DNA of 64,000 bases from Sphingomonas xinjiangensis (GCF_014199255.1 NZ_JACIJF010000010.1:1-64000), one strand, 5' to 3'; positions 8,276 through 17,312 are shown, counted from the stretch's first letter. A program made the numbers and translations. Notes: generated by a model from the sequence alone, not told the origin.

Positions 8276-8953
8276 TCAGGATGCCGTCAGAAAACTTGCG
8301 ATGGTCAGCCGGCCCGTGGCGACGTCGTTCGGCAATGGGAGCGCATTGCGTATCGCGGCACAATGAAGGAGGCTGCTGCGATACAGCACCGCCCTATTGA
8401 ATGCAGGCGGGACTTCTCCGATCATCTCGAACAGCGGCGTGTCGCCTTCTATGTAGCCAGGTGCCGGCTCGCCGTGAATGCGCAGGTCCGTTGCCAGAGC
8501 ATCCAGGTAGGTGCGGTGCCGATCAGGCCCGATCGTCTCCCAGCCAGTTGAGCGATGGCGGAAGAAGCGCGTGCCACCCCAGTTGGCATGGCTCAGGTAG
8601 TGGACCACCGCCAGCTTGCCCAGCGCGACATCGTCGATGTGCGGCATGCGCTGAGGCAGGGAAAGCGTCTCGGGGGCCGAGGTGGCGATCGAGAATAGCG
8701 CCCGATCGAATGCAAGCCGTTCCTGGAAGCCGAACACGTGGCGCGCTGCGCCCGCCACCAGCGGAGCCACCGCCGCGCAATAAGCCTCGCCCACCGGCGC
8801 CCGGACTCCTGGATAGAAGGTGCCTAGCTGAGTCAGCGCCGCATCTGTGGCTTGCGCAACCAGCTGGTCCGGATCGGGCGCGAAGTTGTCGATCACCACC
8901 ACCGGCTCGCCTTCCCGCCCGACCCGCTTCACCGAGACCTGCGGATCGCTCAC
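8276..8953 (-). CDS. DUF6445 family protein
   Basis: A 225-residue protein starting at a GTG (8953): VSDPQVSVKRVG, then VVVIDNFAPDPDQLVAQA, HIDDVALGKLAVVHYLSH, GGTRFFRHRSTGWETI and LLHCAAIRN near the end. The conserved H-x-D and later H residues resemble the non-haem iron dioxygenase-like pattern of the DUF6445 family, usually found beside TonB receptors and halogenase-like genes. It is divergent from the cupin-8 gene (51 bp apart) and ends 47 bp before the LacI start. The biochemical role is unknown. The longer upstream frame reads antisense through the cupin gene and is rejected. Confidence 0.75.
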   Translation of the reverse strand: MSDPQVSVKRVGREGEPVVVIDNFAPDPDQLVAQATDAALTQLGTFYPGVRAPVGEAYCAAVAPLVAGAARHVFGFQERLAFDRALFSIATSAPETLSLPQRMPHIDDVALGKLAVVHYLSHANWGGTRFFRHRSTGWETIGPDRHRTYLDALATDLRIHGEPAPGYIEGDTPLFEMIGEVPPAFNRAVLYRSSLLHCAAIRNALPLPNDVATGRLTIASFLTAS

Positions 8954-9003
8954 GAGGCCGCACTCGGCTTGACTTGGCGCCACGCAAACCCGAGCGTTTC
9001 TCG

Positions 9004-10011
9004 ATGCAGCCGCTGTCCGAACATGCCGATGTCGATGCGATCGCATTTGCCGAGATCCGCGCCGCCGCGCGTCCGGTGGTGCTGCGCAGACTTGTCGCGG
9101 AGTGGCCCGCCGTCGCCGCGGGGCGGCGGGGTGAGCTTGCCGGCTATCTCGCGCCCCTCGCCAGCGCAGAGCCCGTGCCAATGCTGCGCGCACACCCCGA
9201 GCAGGATGGCCTGCTTCACTATGCCGACGATCTCCAACAGCCCAACTTCACGCGGACGCCTGTAACGCTTGCCGGTTTCCTGGCGGTGCTCGGGGCTGAG
9301 GCCGCCAAGCCCCAGCCCGACACACTGGCGGTCCAAGGGCTTGCCGCAGCCTCCGTCCTGCCGGGCTTCAGCGACAGTCACGCTATGCCGCTGCTTCCGG
9401 ACGACGTGACCCCGCGCGTGTGGATCGGCAGCGCGGCCAAGGTGGCCACGCACAACGACCCGCTGGAGAACATCGCCTGCGTTGTCGCAGGCCGTCGCCG
9501 CTTCACGCTGTTCCCACCCGAACAGGTCGCCAACCTCTACATGGGTCCGTTCCACGTGACGCCTGCGGGCACGCCTGTCAGCATGGTGCATGTCACCCAA
9601 CCGGACCTGGACCGCTTCCCGCGCTTTGCCCAGGCGCTGAATGCTGCCGAGACCGCAGAGCTGGAGCCCGGCGACGCGATCTACATACCTTATGGCTGGT
9701 ATCACCATGTCGAGGCGCTCTCTTCGATCAACATGCTGGTGAACTACTGGTGGAACCCGGCCCGTCCCGATCTCGGCTCCCCGTGGGACGCGCTGCTGCA
9801 CGGGATGATGAGCCTTCGCCAATTGCCACCCGAGCAGCGCCGCGCCTGGCGCGCGATGTTCGACCATTACGTCTTCCTCACCGATGGCGACCCCGCCGGG
9901 CATCTCCCGCCCGAGGTGCGCGGCGTACTGGCCGCCAGCGCTCCCTCCGAGCTGATGCAGATGCGCCGCGGGCTCATCGAAGCGCTGCAGCGAGCTATGC
10001 CGCGGCGCTAG
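9004..10011 (+). CDS. Cupin-8 / JmjC-like domain protein
   Basis: A 335-residue protein of the cupin-8 family of putative Fe(II)/2-oxoglutarate oxygenases. Visible features are AEWPAVAAGRRG near the N-terminus, the metal-site segment KVATHNDPLENIACVVAGRR, LFPPEQVANLYMGPFH, and the distal metal ligand in EPGDAIYIPYGWYHHVEAL. The C-terminal helices follow (QRRAWRAMFDHYVF). In TonB-linked carbohydrate loci of sphingomonads and caulobacters such a gene commonly accompanies a tryptophan-halogenase-like gene. Here it is on the opposite strand and its last 17 bases overlap the end of the halogenase gene, so the two are convergent. The ATG at 9004 matches the family N-terminus; the open frame upstream is antisense to DUF6445. 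Confidence 0.88.
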   Translation: MQPLSEHADVDAIAFAEIRAAARPVVLRRLVAEWPAVAAGRRGELAGYLAPLASAEPVPMLRAHPEQDGLLHYADDLQQPNFTRTPVTLAGFLAVLGAEAAKPQPDTLAVQGLAAASVLPGFSDSHAMPLLPDDVTPRVWIGSAAKVATHNDPLENIACVVAGRRRFTLFPPEQVANLYMGPFHVTPAGTPVSMVHVTQPDLDRFPRFAQALNAAETAELEPGDAIYIPYGWYHHVEALSSINMLVNYWWNPARPDLGSPWDALLHGMMSLRQLPPEQRRAWRAMFDHYVFLTDGDPAGHLPPEVRGVLAASAPSELMQMRRGLIEALQRAMPRR

Positions 10012-11515
10012 CGAGCGGCGGCGCCTGACATGTCCGTGCCACAAAGGCCTCATGGGTGGGCATCAGCGAAACGCATTTCGCGATCACGCCCTCGATGTTG
10101 GACAGGTAGCGCTCGATCTCGGCCATTGGGGTGACGTCCACCAGCGGATCGGGAGCACGCGGGATCACGCCCTGACCGATCAGGACCTGGATCCAGCTCT
10201 CTTCAGCGAACAACTCGTCGTCTTCGCGGAAGATGCGGCCGTTGGCCGCGAACAGCGCCATCTTGCGTGCCAGCGTCTCGGGCACATCCATCGTCCGCAC
10301 GTGGCGCCAGAACGGCGTGTCGTCGCGCTGCGTGGCCTTGTAGTGGAGGATGATGAAGTCGCGGATGCGCTCATATTCGAAGACGGTCTGACGATTGAAT
10401 TCGGCAATGTTTGCCTGATCGAATCCGGCATCGGGTAGCAGGCGCACCAGACGCAGGATCGCCGACTGGATGAGGTGGAGCCCGGTTGATTCCAGCGGCT
10501 CCAGGAAGCCGCTGGCGAGGCCGACCGCGACGCAGTTCTTCACCCAGCCCGCATGCCGGCGCCCCGGCTTGAAGCGCAGACGGCGCGGCTCGCCAGTTGG
10601 TGCCGCATCGAGGTGATCGAACAGGATCTGCTGAGCCACAGCATCTTCCATGTAGCGGCTGGCATAGACATGACCGTTGCCGGTGCGATGCTGAAGCGGA
10701 ATGCGCCATTGCCAGCCCGCCGGACGGGCGGTGGAGCGAGTATAGGGAGTGAAGTCGGTCGAGCGCTCGCTGGGCACCGCGATCGCGCGATCGCATGGCA
10801 GCCAGTGACTCCAATCCTCGTAGCCGACGCCAAGCGCCTCGCCGATAAGGAGACCGCGGAAGCCCGAGCAGTCGATGAACAGGTCCGCCGCCAATTCGTC
10901 GCCATCGGCGAGGGTCACCGAACGAATGAAGCCATTATTCCCTTCGAGCGAGACATCGACGATCCGCCCCTCGCGCCGCTCGACACCCCTCGCGCGTGCG
11001 TAGTCAGCAAGAAAGGCAGCATACAGACCCGCATCGAAGTGGAAGGCGTAGGCGATCTGCCCAACCGGACTGTCCGGCATGTCGACACGCGGTCGCATGA
11101 AGCGGTTGGCGAGCGCCGCCCAGGTGTTGATCGAGTAGCGGTCCAGCTCGCCGGCTCTGCCCAGCGCGTGCAGCTTCACCCAGTACTGATGGCAGCGGAG
11201 CCATTCGAGATCCTGGCCGATGACACCGAAGCCGTGGACGTAGCTGCTGCCGAAACGTGACCAGTCGTTGAACTGGATGCCCAGCTTGAAGCTGCCCTGC
11301 GTGCGCCGAACGAAATCATCCTCGTCCAGCCCCAGCAGCTCGTTGAACTTCTTGATGGCGGGAATGGTGGCCTCACCGACCCCGACGGTCCCGATCTCGT
11401 CGGATTCCACCAGGACGATCTCGTATAGCCCCTTGAACAGCCTAGCGAACAACGCCGCGGTCATCCACCCGGCCGATCCGCCGCCCGCGATCAGAATGCG
11501 CCGCAGCTGCCTCAT
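9995..11515 (-). CDS. Tryptophan-halogenase-like flavoprotein
   Basis: A 506-residue FAD-dependent halogenase-family protein. The dinucleotide fold is at the N-terminus (IAGGGSAGW, residues 9-17), then GVGEATIPAIKKF, a lysine in GSFKLGIQFNDW (about residue 77) that by memory corresponds to the catalytic lysine of PrnA/RebH, the family motif GWQWRIP (about 267-273), and FLEPLESTGLHLIQSA carrying the second catalytic glutamate. So the active site looks intact. Genes of this type next to TonB receptors are widespread in Sphingomonadales and Caulobacterales; their substrate is not established. The ATG at 11515 gives the canonical N-terminus. It lies downstream of the TonB receptor with a hairpin between them, probably in one operon. 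Confidence 0.9.
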   Translation of the reverse strand: MRQLRRILIAGGGSAGWMTAALFARLFKGLYEIVLVESDEIGTVGVGEATIPAIKKFNELLGLDEDDFVRRTQGSFKLGIQFNDWSRFGSSYVHGFGVIGQDLEWLRCHQYWVKLHALGRAGELDRYSINTWAALANRFMRPRVDMPDSPVGQIAYAFHFDAGLYAAFLADYARARGVERREGRIVDVSLEGNNGFIRSVTLADGDELAADLFIDCSGFRGLLIGEALGVGYEDWSHWLPCDRAIAVPSERSTDFTPYTRSTARPAGWQWRIPLQHRTGNGHVYASRYMEDAVAQQILFDHLDAAPTGEPRRLRFKPGRRHAGWVKNCVAVGLASGFLEPLESTGLHLIQSAILRLVRLLPDAGFDQANIAEFNRQTVFEYERIRDFIILHYKATQRDDTPFWRHVRTMDVPETLARKMALFAANGRIFREDDELFAEESWIQVLIGQGVIPRAPDPLVDVTPMAEIERYLSNIEGVIAKCVSLMPTHEAFVARTCQAPPLASAAA

Positions 11516-11563
11516 CGAGCCGACCTTATTCTTCCGGGAAGAAAAAGCGAGGGAGGATGCGAA

Positions 11564-11585
11564 CACCCTCCCTCAAGGGAGGGTG
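11564..11585. terminator. 10-bp perfect hairpin between TonB receptor and halogenase gene
   Basis: CACCCTCCCT (11564-11573) and AGGGAGGGTG (11576-11585) are perfect inverted repeats separated by two bases, directly after the receptor stop codon. There is no strong T-run on the minus strand, so it is more likely an attenuator or mRNA-stabilising hairpin that sets the receptor:halogenase ratio than a full terminator. Confidence 0.55.
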
Positions 11586-11588
11586 ACC

Positions 11589-14519
11589 TTAGAACCGGTA
11601 GTTCAGCCCGAGCAGGAACTGGCGCCCATATTCCTCATAGGTCTCCAGCAGTGCGCCACCGTCCTCCGTCTGCGTGCCGCCTCCATCCAGGCCTAGGCGT
11701 GTTCGGTAAGGCGAGTTCGTCAGATTGTTCACCTGGAACAGGATGCCCAGTCCCTCAAGAGCGCCACCCTGGAAGGTGTAGCCAACCTGAGCGTCGACCT
11801 GCTTGTCAGCCAGGATCTCGGTGAAGCCGCGCGTCGCGAACAGCTGCACAACCTCACCCTTGAACCCCGAGCGGTAGCGCTGGCTGACGCGAGCCTGGAA
11901 GCCAGCGCGCTCATAATAGGCCGTTAGGTTGTAGACGGTGCCCGACAGCCCGGGGATGCGGACCGCCTGAGTGGGATCGGGATTGGAGGTGGGGTTCAGG
12001 TTGGACTCGGTGAGCGACAAGCTGCCCTGCAGGCCAAGACCATCGAGCGCACGCACTAGGGTGCCGAAGTTGAATGCGCCACTGAACTCGACGCCCTTGA
12101 CCGTGCCGCCCTTGCCATTGGCCGGCAGCGTGATCTGGCCGATGTTACTGATGATCACGCCCGGCGGGATCGAGGACGCAGTCGTCGGAAGCGGAATCCC
12201 GCTGAAGTCGAACGTGCCTGACTGCTGGTAGATGTAGCTCTTGATGTCCTTGTAGAAGCCGGCGATCGAGAAGTAGGTCGTCGGGTTGACGTACCATTCG
12301 TATGCCGCGTCCAGCGCATTGGCGCGCCAGGGCTTGAGCTTCGCGTTGCCTCCGGATGCCGACCACGGGTTCACGGTCGTCCCCGGCGTGCACGTCTGGC
12401 CGCTGCATACCAGCGAGTTAAAGCCGGGCGAGACATTGGCGCGCATGTCGTCCATCCGCGGACGTGCCATCGTCTTCGAAGCCGAAAAGCGCAGGCGATG
12501 GCCGCTACCAAGATCGTAGATAAGGTTAAGGCTCGGCAAAACGTCGGTATATTCAGCACCATCGCGAATCCGCTGGGGGATGATGGGCTGCCCGGGCTCC
12601 AGCCCGTTGATCACCACACCTTGCGACTTCTGGCTCTGGTTCACCACCTGCACGCCGATGTTGCCGCGCAGCGAGCCCCAGTCGATGTCCGCCTTGGCGT
12701 GCCAGGTGATCACGTCCTCTTCGATCGACCAGTTCTTGTCGTAGTAGTTCGCGTCGCGGATAGGCGTGATGTCGTAATACCGATCGAGCAGGTCGGCCGG
12801 ATTGAACGACAGAACCCGACCGAAGCCCGCGAAGCTGAGGTCCGTCGGCGAGATCAGAAAGCCTTGATCGACCAGCACCTGCTGCCGCCCGTTCTTCAGG
12901 AACAGGTCGTTGTCATCGACGGTCTTGTTCTTCTCGCGCCGGGTCCAGTTCACGCCGGTCTCGAGCTTGCTGAAGAAGCCCTCGACCTCATGGTCCAGAC
13001 GCATGTCGAGCGAGTAGACCTTCTCCTCGACCTCGGGGTAGCGGATGGCCCCATCGTGGCCCCAGCCGCCCCACGGAGCGCGATCCCCCAGCGAAACCTG
13101 CGCCGCATCGGCATAGTTCAACCCCTCGCTGTAGCTAGGGAAGCCGTCCAGCGACGCCTCGAAGCCGATCGTATCGAACGTGCGTCCGACTGTTGGGGTG
13201 GCCGGAGTCACGCCGCCGACGCCCGTGCCGTAGCCGGCATAGGTCTCCATGATTTGCTCGTGCCGCTTGTTGCGCGAGTAGGACAGATCCACGGTGAACC
13301 GCGTGCGATCGTCCATCTGGAACTCGTTGTTGAGTCCTGCAGAGAACAGCTCGTCGCGGCGCTGGTTGTTGTCGTTACGGATGATCGGCACCGCGTTCAC
13401 TTGATTGCCCGAGAGCAGGACCGGCGTGCCGCCAACCTCCTGGGCACCGCCGCCGTTGAAGGTGAGCCCGTCGGCGAATGGATTGGAGAACCACTGCGCA
13501 CCGCGCGTCACTTCGTTCTGCTTGAACTTCGAATAGTAGAGGTCGAGCGTGCTGTGCACGAAGTCGCTCGGCTGCCACTCCAGAATGCCGATGAAGGCGT
13601 CGCGCTGGTTCGAGCGCGAGGTGACGAAGATCTCCTGTCCATTGACCGCCAGCGCGCCATCGGCGCTGTCCGGCTGGATCACGTTGATGGGGACTCCATC
13701 GACCGTCTGATCGCCGAACGCCTCATAGCCATAGGCCTTGTAGTGGCGGTTGCCCGATGGCGAGTCGAGGCGCGCATAGCCAAGGGCGATGCCCAGCGTC
13801 CCGTTGAAGAACTGGTCGATGTAGCTGGCGCTGAACCGATAGCCCGTGTTGCGGACGTCATCGTTGAGCTTTTCGCCTTCCGTCTTCTCGCCGCGAATGT
13901 TGAGCGCGATAGCGCGCTTACCAAAGGTAAGCGGACGCACCGTGCGCAAGTCGGCGGTGCCAGACAGACCCATGCCCGAGATCTGCGCGTCGGGTGTCTT
14001 GTAGACCACCACGCTCGAGAGCAGCTCGGAAGGATACTGGTCAAATTCCACCGCGCGGTTGTCGCCTGAACTGGCCTGCTGGCGACCGTTGAGCAACGTG
14101 GTGGTGAAGTCGGGCGCAAGGCCGCGGATCGAGATCACCTGGGCGCGCCCGGCGACACGCTGCGCCGCGAGACCGGGCAGGCGGGCGATCGACTCCGCGA
14201 TCGAGACGTCGGGCAGCTTGCCGATGTCCTCCGCCGAGATCGCCTCAACGATCGAAGTCTCGTTGCGCTTCAGACTGATGGAGTCGGCGATGCCGCGACG
14301 GATGCCGGTCACGACCACCTCTTCGCCTGGCTCGCCGGGGCCCGCCTCGCGCTGGTCGACGCTGGTCTGCGATGTCTCGCCTCCAAGTTCGCTGTCGGCA
14401 CTTCCGGGCACCGGAGCGGCGGCTTCCTGCGCGAGCGCGAAACTCGGGCACACCATCGCGGTCGAGCCCAAATAAAGTGAAAGCAGCGCTATACGACGCC
14501 CAGGCACATTGCAGGCCAT
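11589..14519 (-). CDS. TonB-dependent receptor, oligosaccharide type
   Basis: A 976-residue outer-membrane receptor. Signal peptide about residues 1-30 (ending PSFALAQEAAA), then an acidic linker, the plug domain starting EEVVVTGIRRGIADSI with EAISAEDIGKLPDVSIAES and VISIRGLAPDFTTTLLNG, and a 22-strand barrel ending FLLGLNYRF with the terminal phenylalanine of outer-membrane proteins. The plug signature is that of the large Xanthomonas/Caulobacter TonB receptor group that imports glycans. It is preceded at 14588-14603 by the same LacI operator as the GH3 operon and followed by the halogenase-like gene. It most likely brings in the oligosaccharide that the GH30 and GH3 enzymes cut. Confidence 0.92.
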   Translation of the reverse strand: MACNVPGRRIALLSLYLGSTAMVCPSFALAQEAAAPVPGSADSELGGETSQTSVDQREAGPGEPGEEVVVTGIRRGIADSISLKRNETSIVEAISAEDIGKLPDVSIAESIARLPGLAAQRVAGRAQVISIRGLAPDFTTTLLNGRQQASSGDNRAVEFDQYPSELLSSVVVYKTPDAQISGMGLSGTADLRTVRPLTFGKRAIALNIRGEKTEGEKLNDDVRNTGYRFSASYIDQFFNGTLGIALGYARLDSPSGNRHYKAYGYEAFGDQTVDGVPINVIQPDSADGALAVNGQEIFVTSRSNQRDAFIGILEWQPSDFVHSTLDLYYSKFKQNEVTRGAQWFSNPFADGLTFNGGGAQEVGGTPVLLSGNQVNAVPIIRNDNNQRRDELFSAGLNNEFQMDDRTRFTVDLSYSRNKRHEQIMETYAGYGTGVGGVTPATPTVGRTFDTIGFEASLDGFPSYSEGLNYADAAQVSLGDRAPWGGWGHDGAIRYPEVEEKVYSLDMRLDHEVEGFFSKLETGVNWTRREKNKTVDDNDLFLKNGRQQVLVDQGFLISPTDLSFAGFGRVLSFNPADLLDRYYDITPIRDANYYDKNWSIEEDVITWHAKADIDWGSLRGNIGVQVVNQSQKSQGVVINGLEPGQPIIPQRIRDGAEYTDVLPSLNLIYDLGSGHRLRFSASKTMARPRMDDMRANVSPGFNSLVCSGQTCTPGTTVNPWSASGGNAKLKPWRANALDAAYEWYVNPTTYFSIAGFYKDIKSYIYQQSGTFDFSGIPLPTTASSIPPGVIISNIGQITLPANGKGGTVKGVEFSGAFNFGTLVRALDGLGLQGSLSLTESNLNPTSNPDPTQAVRIPGLSGTVYNLTAYYERAGFQARVSQRYRSGFKGEVVQLFATRGFTEILADKQVDAQVGYTFQGGALEGLGILFQVNNLTNSPYRTRLGLDGGGTQTEDGGALLETYEEYGRQFLLGLNYRF

Positions 14520-14587
14520 CTGTCCTCCCCTTGCCCGGTTTCACCGGACGATCTTGGTTGTTGGCTTCGACCCGTCGTTCGCGAGGA

Positions 14588-14603
14588 TTGGAAGCGCTTC
14601 CAA
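14588..14603. promoter_or_regulatory. LacI-family operator in front of the TonB receptor
   Basis: A second exact copy of TTGGAAGCGCTTCCAA, here extended to an 18-bp palindrome by A and T on either side (14587-14604). It is 68 bp upstream of the receptor start and just after the MFS gene stop codon. Identity to the site at 7107-7122 supports control by the LacI protein at 7155-8228. Confidence 0.85.
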
Positions 14604-14638
14604 TTCCTAACCAGAAACATTTGGACACGCAACGGCTT

Positions 14639-15865
14639 TCAGCGCCGGGTGCGCGTCAGCAGGAAATCCGATGCGAAAAGCAGGACGATCCCGTAGCACG
14701 ACGCCGGCAGGAGAAGCGACGCGGCCAAGCCCCATTGATCGGCCGCCAAGCCGGTGATCGGAGGTATGATGGCGCCACCCACCACTGCCATGCAGAGCAG
14801 AGTTGCTCCTGGTGTGGCCTGTTCAGGCGCTGTGGGGAGCGCAAGCACGTAGATCGTCGGGTACATGACTGAGTTGAACAGCCCCACTCCTATCAGAGCG
14901 GCGCCGGAGATCGGGCCGTGCGCGAAAACGGCAGCAATCACGAGCAGCCCTGCCGCACCCGCGGCCCATCGCAGCAGCCGCGCCGGCGCGATGCGGCCCA
15001 TCAGCCAGGCCCCGGCGAACCGCCCGATCATTGCTCCTCCCCAATACAGCGACACCAATCGAGCCGCGCCCATCGGGGCGAGCGCCATCGTGCTCGGCTG
15101 CATCAGGAAGTCGGTGAGAAGGGCGCCGATCGCCACTTCGGCTCCGACATAGGCGAATATAGCCGCAGCTCCAGCAACAAGCCGCCTGTCCCTGAGGGCC
15201 CCGACCCACCCCCTCTTCGAAGTGCGCGTGGAACCGACAGGAATGCCGCGGAGCAGGTTTCGGCTCGCCGCAAAGGCCAGCGCCAAAACGGTCAACGTGA
15301 TCGCCGCGCATCCGAACGGAAGCGCGTAAGGAGGAATGCCCTGTGCGCGCGCGGGAAGCGCGACGATCGTGGCCGCACCGACCAGAGGCGCGACCACCGT
15401 CCCCAGCGAGTTGAAGCCCTGAAGGATGTTGAGCCGGACCGCGGCCCGTCCCGAGTCCCCAATCAGCGTCACCACGTTGTTGCTTGCGATCTGAAGAAAG
15501 CTGGCGCCGGCGGAAACCGCCAGAAGCGGCATCAGAACGAAAGCGAAGCTCTGCGAAGCAAGACCAGCTATGAGAAGGCCGCAGCCTGCCGCCATGAGGG
15601 TAAGCCCGATGGCATGCGCGCGCATGTAGCCGACGACCGACACAGCCGCCGCAATCGGAATCGCCAGAACGAGATAGCTGGAATGAGATGCCAGCTGGAC
15701 GGCCATGGCAGACGCATAATCCAAGCCGAGGGTCAGGCGGACACGCGGAACGAGCAAGCTGACGGAGGACGCCACGAACCCGCCAATGAAAAAGACTCCA
15801 ATGGACAGGCTGAAGACCTTCGCCGCAGCCGAGCCGGCACGACCCTTCAGCATCCCCTTCGCCAC
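14639..15865 (-). CDS. MFS sugar transporter (FucP/GluP-like)
   Basis: A 408-residue major-facilitator protein with about twelve membrane segments, beginning VFSLSIGVFFIGGFVASSVS and including MRAHAIGLTLMAAGCGLLIAG, ILQGFNSLGTVVAPLVGAAT and SLYWGGAMIGRFAGAWLMGR. The segment QGFNSLGTVVAPL and the loop GGAMIGRFAG are typical of the fucose/glucose/galactose:H+ symporter group. It would carry the monosaccharide released in the periplasm across the inner membrane. It lies upstream of the TonB gene on the same strand; a right half-site GCTTCCAA of the LacI operator occurs at 15979-15986 in its leader, but the left half is missing. Confidence 0.85.
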   Translation of the reverse strand: MAKGMLKGRAGSAAAKVFSLSIGVFFIGGFVASSVSLLVPRVRLTLGLDYASAMAVQLASHSSYLVLAIPIAAAVSVVGYMRAHAIGLTLMAAGCGLLIAGLASQSFAFVLMPLLAVSAGASFLQIASNNVVTLIGDSGRAAVRLNILQGFNSLGTVVAPLVGAATIVALPARAQGIPPYALPFGCAAITLTVLALAFAASRNLLRGIPVGSTRTSKRGWVGALRDRRLVAGAAAIFAYVGAEVAIGALLTDFLMQPSTMALAPMGAARLVSLYWGGAMIGRFAGAWLMGRIAPARLLRWAAGAAGLLVIAAVFAHGPISGAALIGVGLFNSVMYPTIYVLALPTAPEQATPGATLLCMAVVGGAIIPPITGLAADQWGLAASLLLPASCYGIVLLFASDFLLTRTRR

Positions 15866-16017
15866 AGCACCATCAGCTTCTAAGCCCAGCCATTTTCGCC
15901 CCGTCTACCACGCAGCATTCCGCATGGCTCAGGCCACGGCAAGGTATCGCAGACTTGCTGGGGCATCATCAACACAACGCTTCCAAGCCGCCTGGCGCCT
16001 ACCTCAAGGAGCGGCTT

Positions 16018-16770
16018 CTAAGCAGTCATGCCACCATCGATCGCGAGCGTGGCTCCCGTTATGTAGGTAGCCTCGGGTCCGACCAGAAAGGCGACCGCCG
16101 CGGCAACGTCCTCCGGCTTGCCATATCGTCCCAGAGCAGACTTCGACTTCATGAGCTCCGCGACTGGCCCTTCGGTCGGCGCCATACCCGTATCGATGGG
16201 CCCCGGTTGAATGGTGTTCGCGCGGATGTTGCGAGGGCCAAGGTCTCTGGCCCAGCTGCGGGTGTAGGCCGCCACCGCCGCCTTGCTCGCGACGTAATCG
16301 GCGATCCCCGCGAAAGGAGTGTGGTGCATAGCGCCGGTCGTGCCAATGGACACTACGCTGCCGCCATTCTCCATAAGCGGCGCTGCCGTGCGCATGACCG
16401 TCACGACCGCGCGGACATTGATGTCGAGCTGGCGATCAAGGGCGGCGACGTCCAGCTCCGGATCGTCGATCTGTCCGGTGACGAAGACGCCTGCGGAGTT
16501 CACAACGATGTCGAGGCGGCCGAAGGCCGAGTGCGCATCGCGCACCATCTGCTCCACCTCCTGAGTGATCGCCTGATCGGCCTGGATGGAGATTGAACGA
16601 CGACCGAGTGCCTCCACCTGTGCAACCACCGCCTCCGCGCCCTCCCGAGAGGACGAGTAACTGAACACGACGTCTGCCCCTTCGCGCGCAAGGCGCGTCA
16701 CGATAGCCGCGCCGATCCCGCGCGACCCTCCAGTGATCAAGGCAACCTTGCCCGCGAGTGGCTGTGACAT
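16018..16770 (-). CDS. SDR family oxidoreductase (3-oxoacyl-ACP-reductase-like)
   Basis: A 250-residue classical short-chain dehydrogenase. The cofactor motif TGGSRGIG is at about residues 13-20, then NSAG, the catalytic serine region SIGTTGAM, the YxxxK pair in DYVASKAAV, and the C-terminal GATLAIDGG. The arrangement is that of NAD(P)H-dependent alcohol/ketone oxidoreductases; the substrate is not deducible. It is on the same strand as the sugar MFS gene, 152 bp upstream of it, and could oxidise or reduce a sugar, but it could equally be unrelated. Confidence 0.85.
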   Translation of the reverse strand: MSQPLAGKVALITGGSRGIGAAIVTRLAREGADVVFSYSSSREGAEAVVAQVEALGRRSISIQADQAITQEVEQMVRDAHSAFGRLDIVVNSAGVFVTGQIDDPELDVAALDRQLDINVRAVVTVMRTAAPLMENGGSVVSIGTTGAMHHTPFAGIADYVASKAAVAAYTRSWARDLGPRNIRANTIQPGPIDTGMAPTEGPVAELMKSKSALGRYGKPEDVAAAVAFLVGPEATYITGATLAIDGGMTA

Positions 16771-16965
16771 GATCGTGACTCCTGCATCGTGGTTCCAGCG
16801 GATGCATGCCGCTGCTTCAAGACTGAGCTACATCGTCAGGTCGGGCGCGACGATCAGACCCGAGTATGTCCGCCTTAAACGTCCGTATGATCGAATCATC
16901 GTGCCCGGCTCGGCGTTGCAGTCCTCCGGCCCGGCGGAGCATCGTCTGAAAGCCGGCTGCGAAAA

Positions 16966-17310
16966 TCACGGACTTGTTATGCCTCCAGCTGGCGTCTCCT
17001 CACCTGCTGCCTCCACCACCTTCCCCCGAAAAACCCAATAGGCGAACGCGACCTAGCCGATCACCACGGGCAGAATGCAGACGAGCACCCAGGCAACGAT
17101 GTGCTGAGTTCTGGGCGCCGAGGCCGTTTCGGAAAGGGTCAGAACGCCGGGAATGGCATAGGGCCAGATGCTCACGCCCAGGCCGATCCCAGCCGCCAAG
17201 ACCAGCGTGCAGGCGAAGAGGAATGGCCGCCAGTCACGCGCAGCCCATAGGTTACGCCAGGCGCCGACCCATGCTCCCGCGGCTATAGCGGGGAGCGGGA
17301 GAAGAAGCAG
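16966..17310 (-). pseudogene. cydB: cydB remnant (cytochrome bd oxidase subunit II), C-terminal fragment
   Basis: On the minus strand the stretch encodes the last part of CydB: PLPAIAAGAWVGAWRNLW, WRPFLFACTLVLAAGIGLG, VSIWPYAIPGVLTL and SAPRTQHIVAWVLVCILPVV. A TAG at 17053-17055 interrupts it where the family has a tyrosine, and the reading frame then continues with VAFAYWVFRGKVVEAAG to a TGA at 16966. The N-terminal part is absent: homology ends near 17310, where transposase sequence begins. So the gene is both truncated and nonsense-mutated. No cydA is present in the window. Confidence 0.85.
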
Positions 17311-17312
17311 GG

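Noticed and set aside
8401-9003. N-terminal extension of the cupin-8 frame
   Set aside because: Runs antisense through DUF6445 and has no cupin similarity; the ATG at 9004 gives the family start.
12498-14069. 523-codon plus-strand frame antisense to the TonB receptor
   Set aside because: High-G+C shadow; no domain, while the opposite strand is a full receptor.
15971-15986. Third LacI operator in front of the MFS gene
   Set aside because: Only the right half GCTTCCAA matches; the left half has two of eight bases, so it is mentioned but not called.
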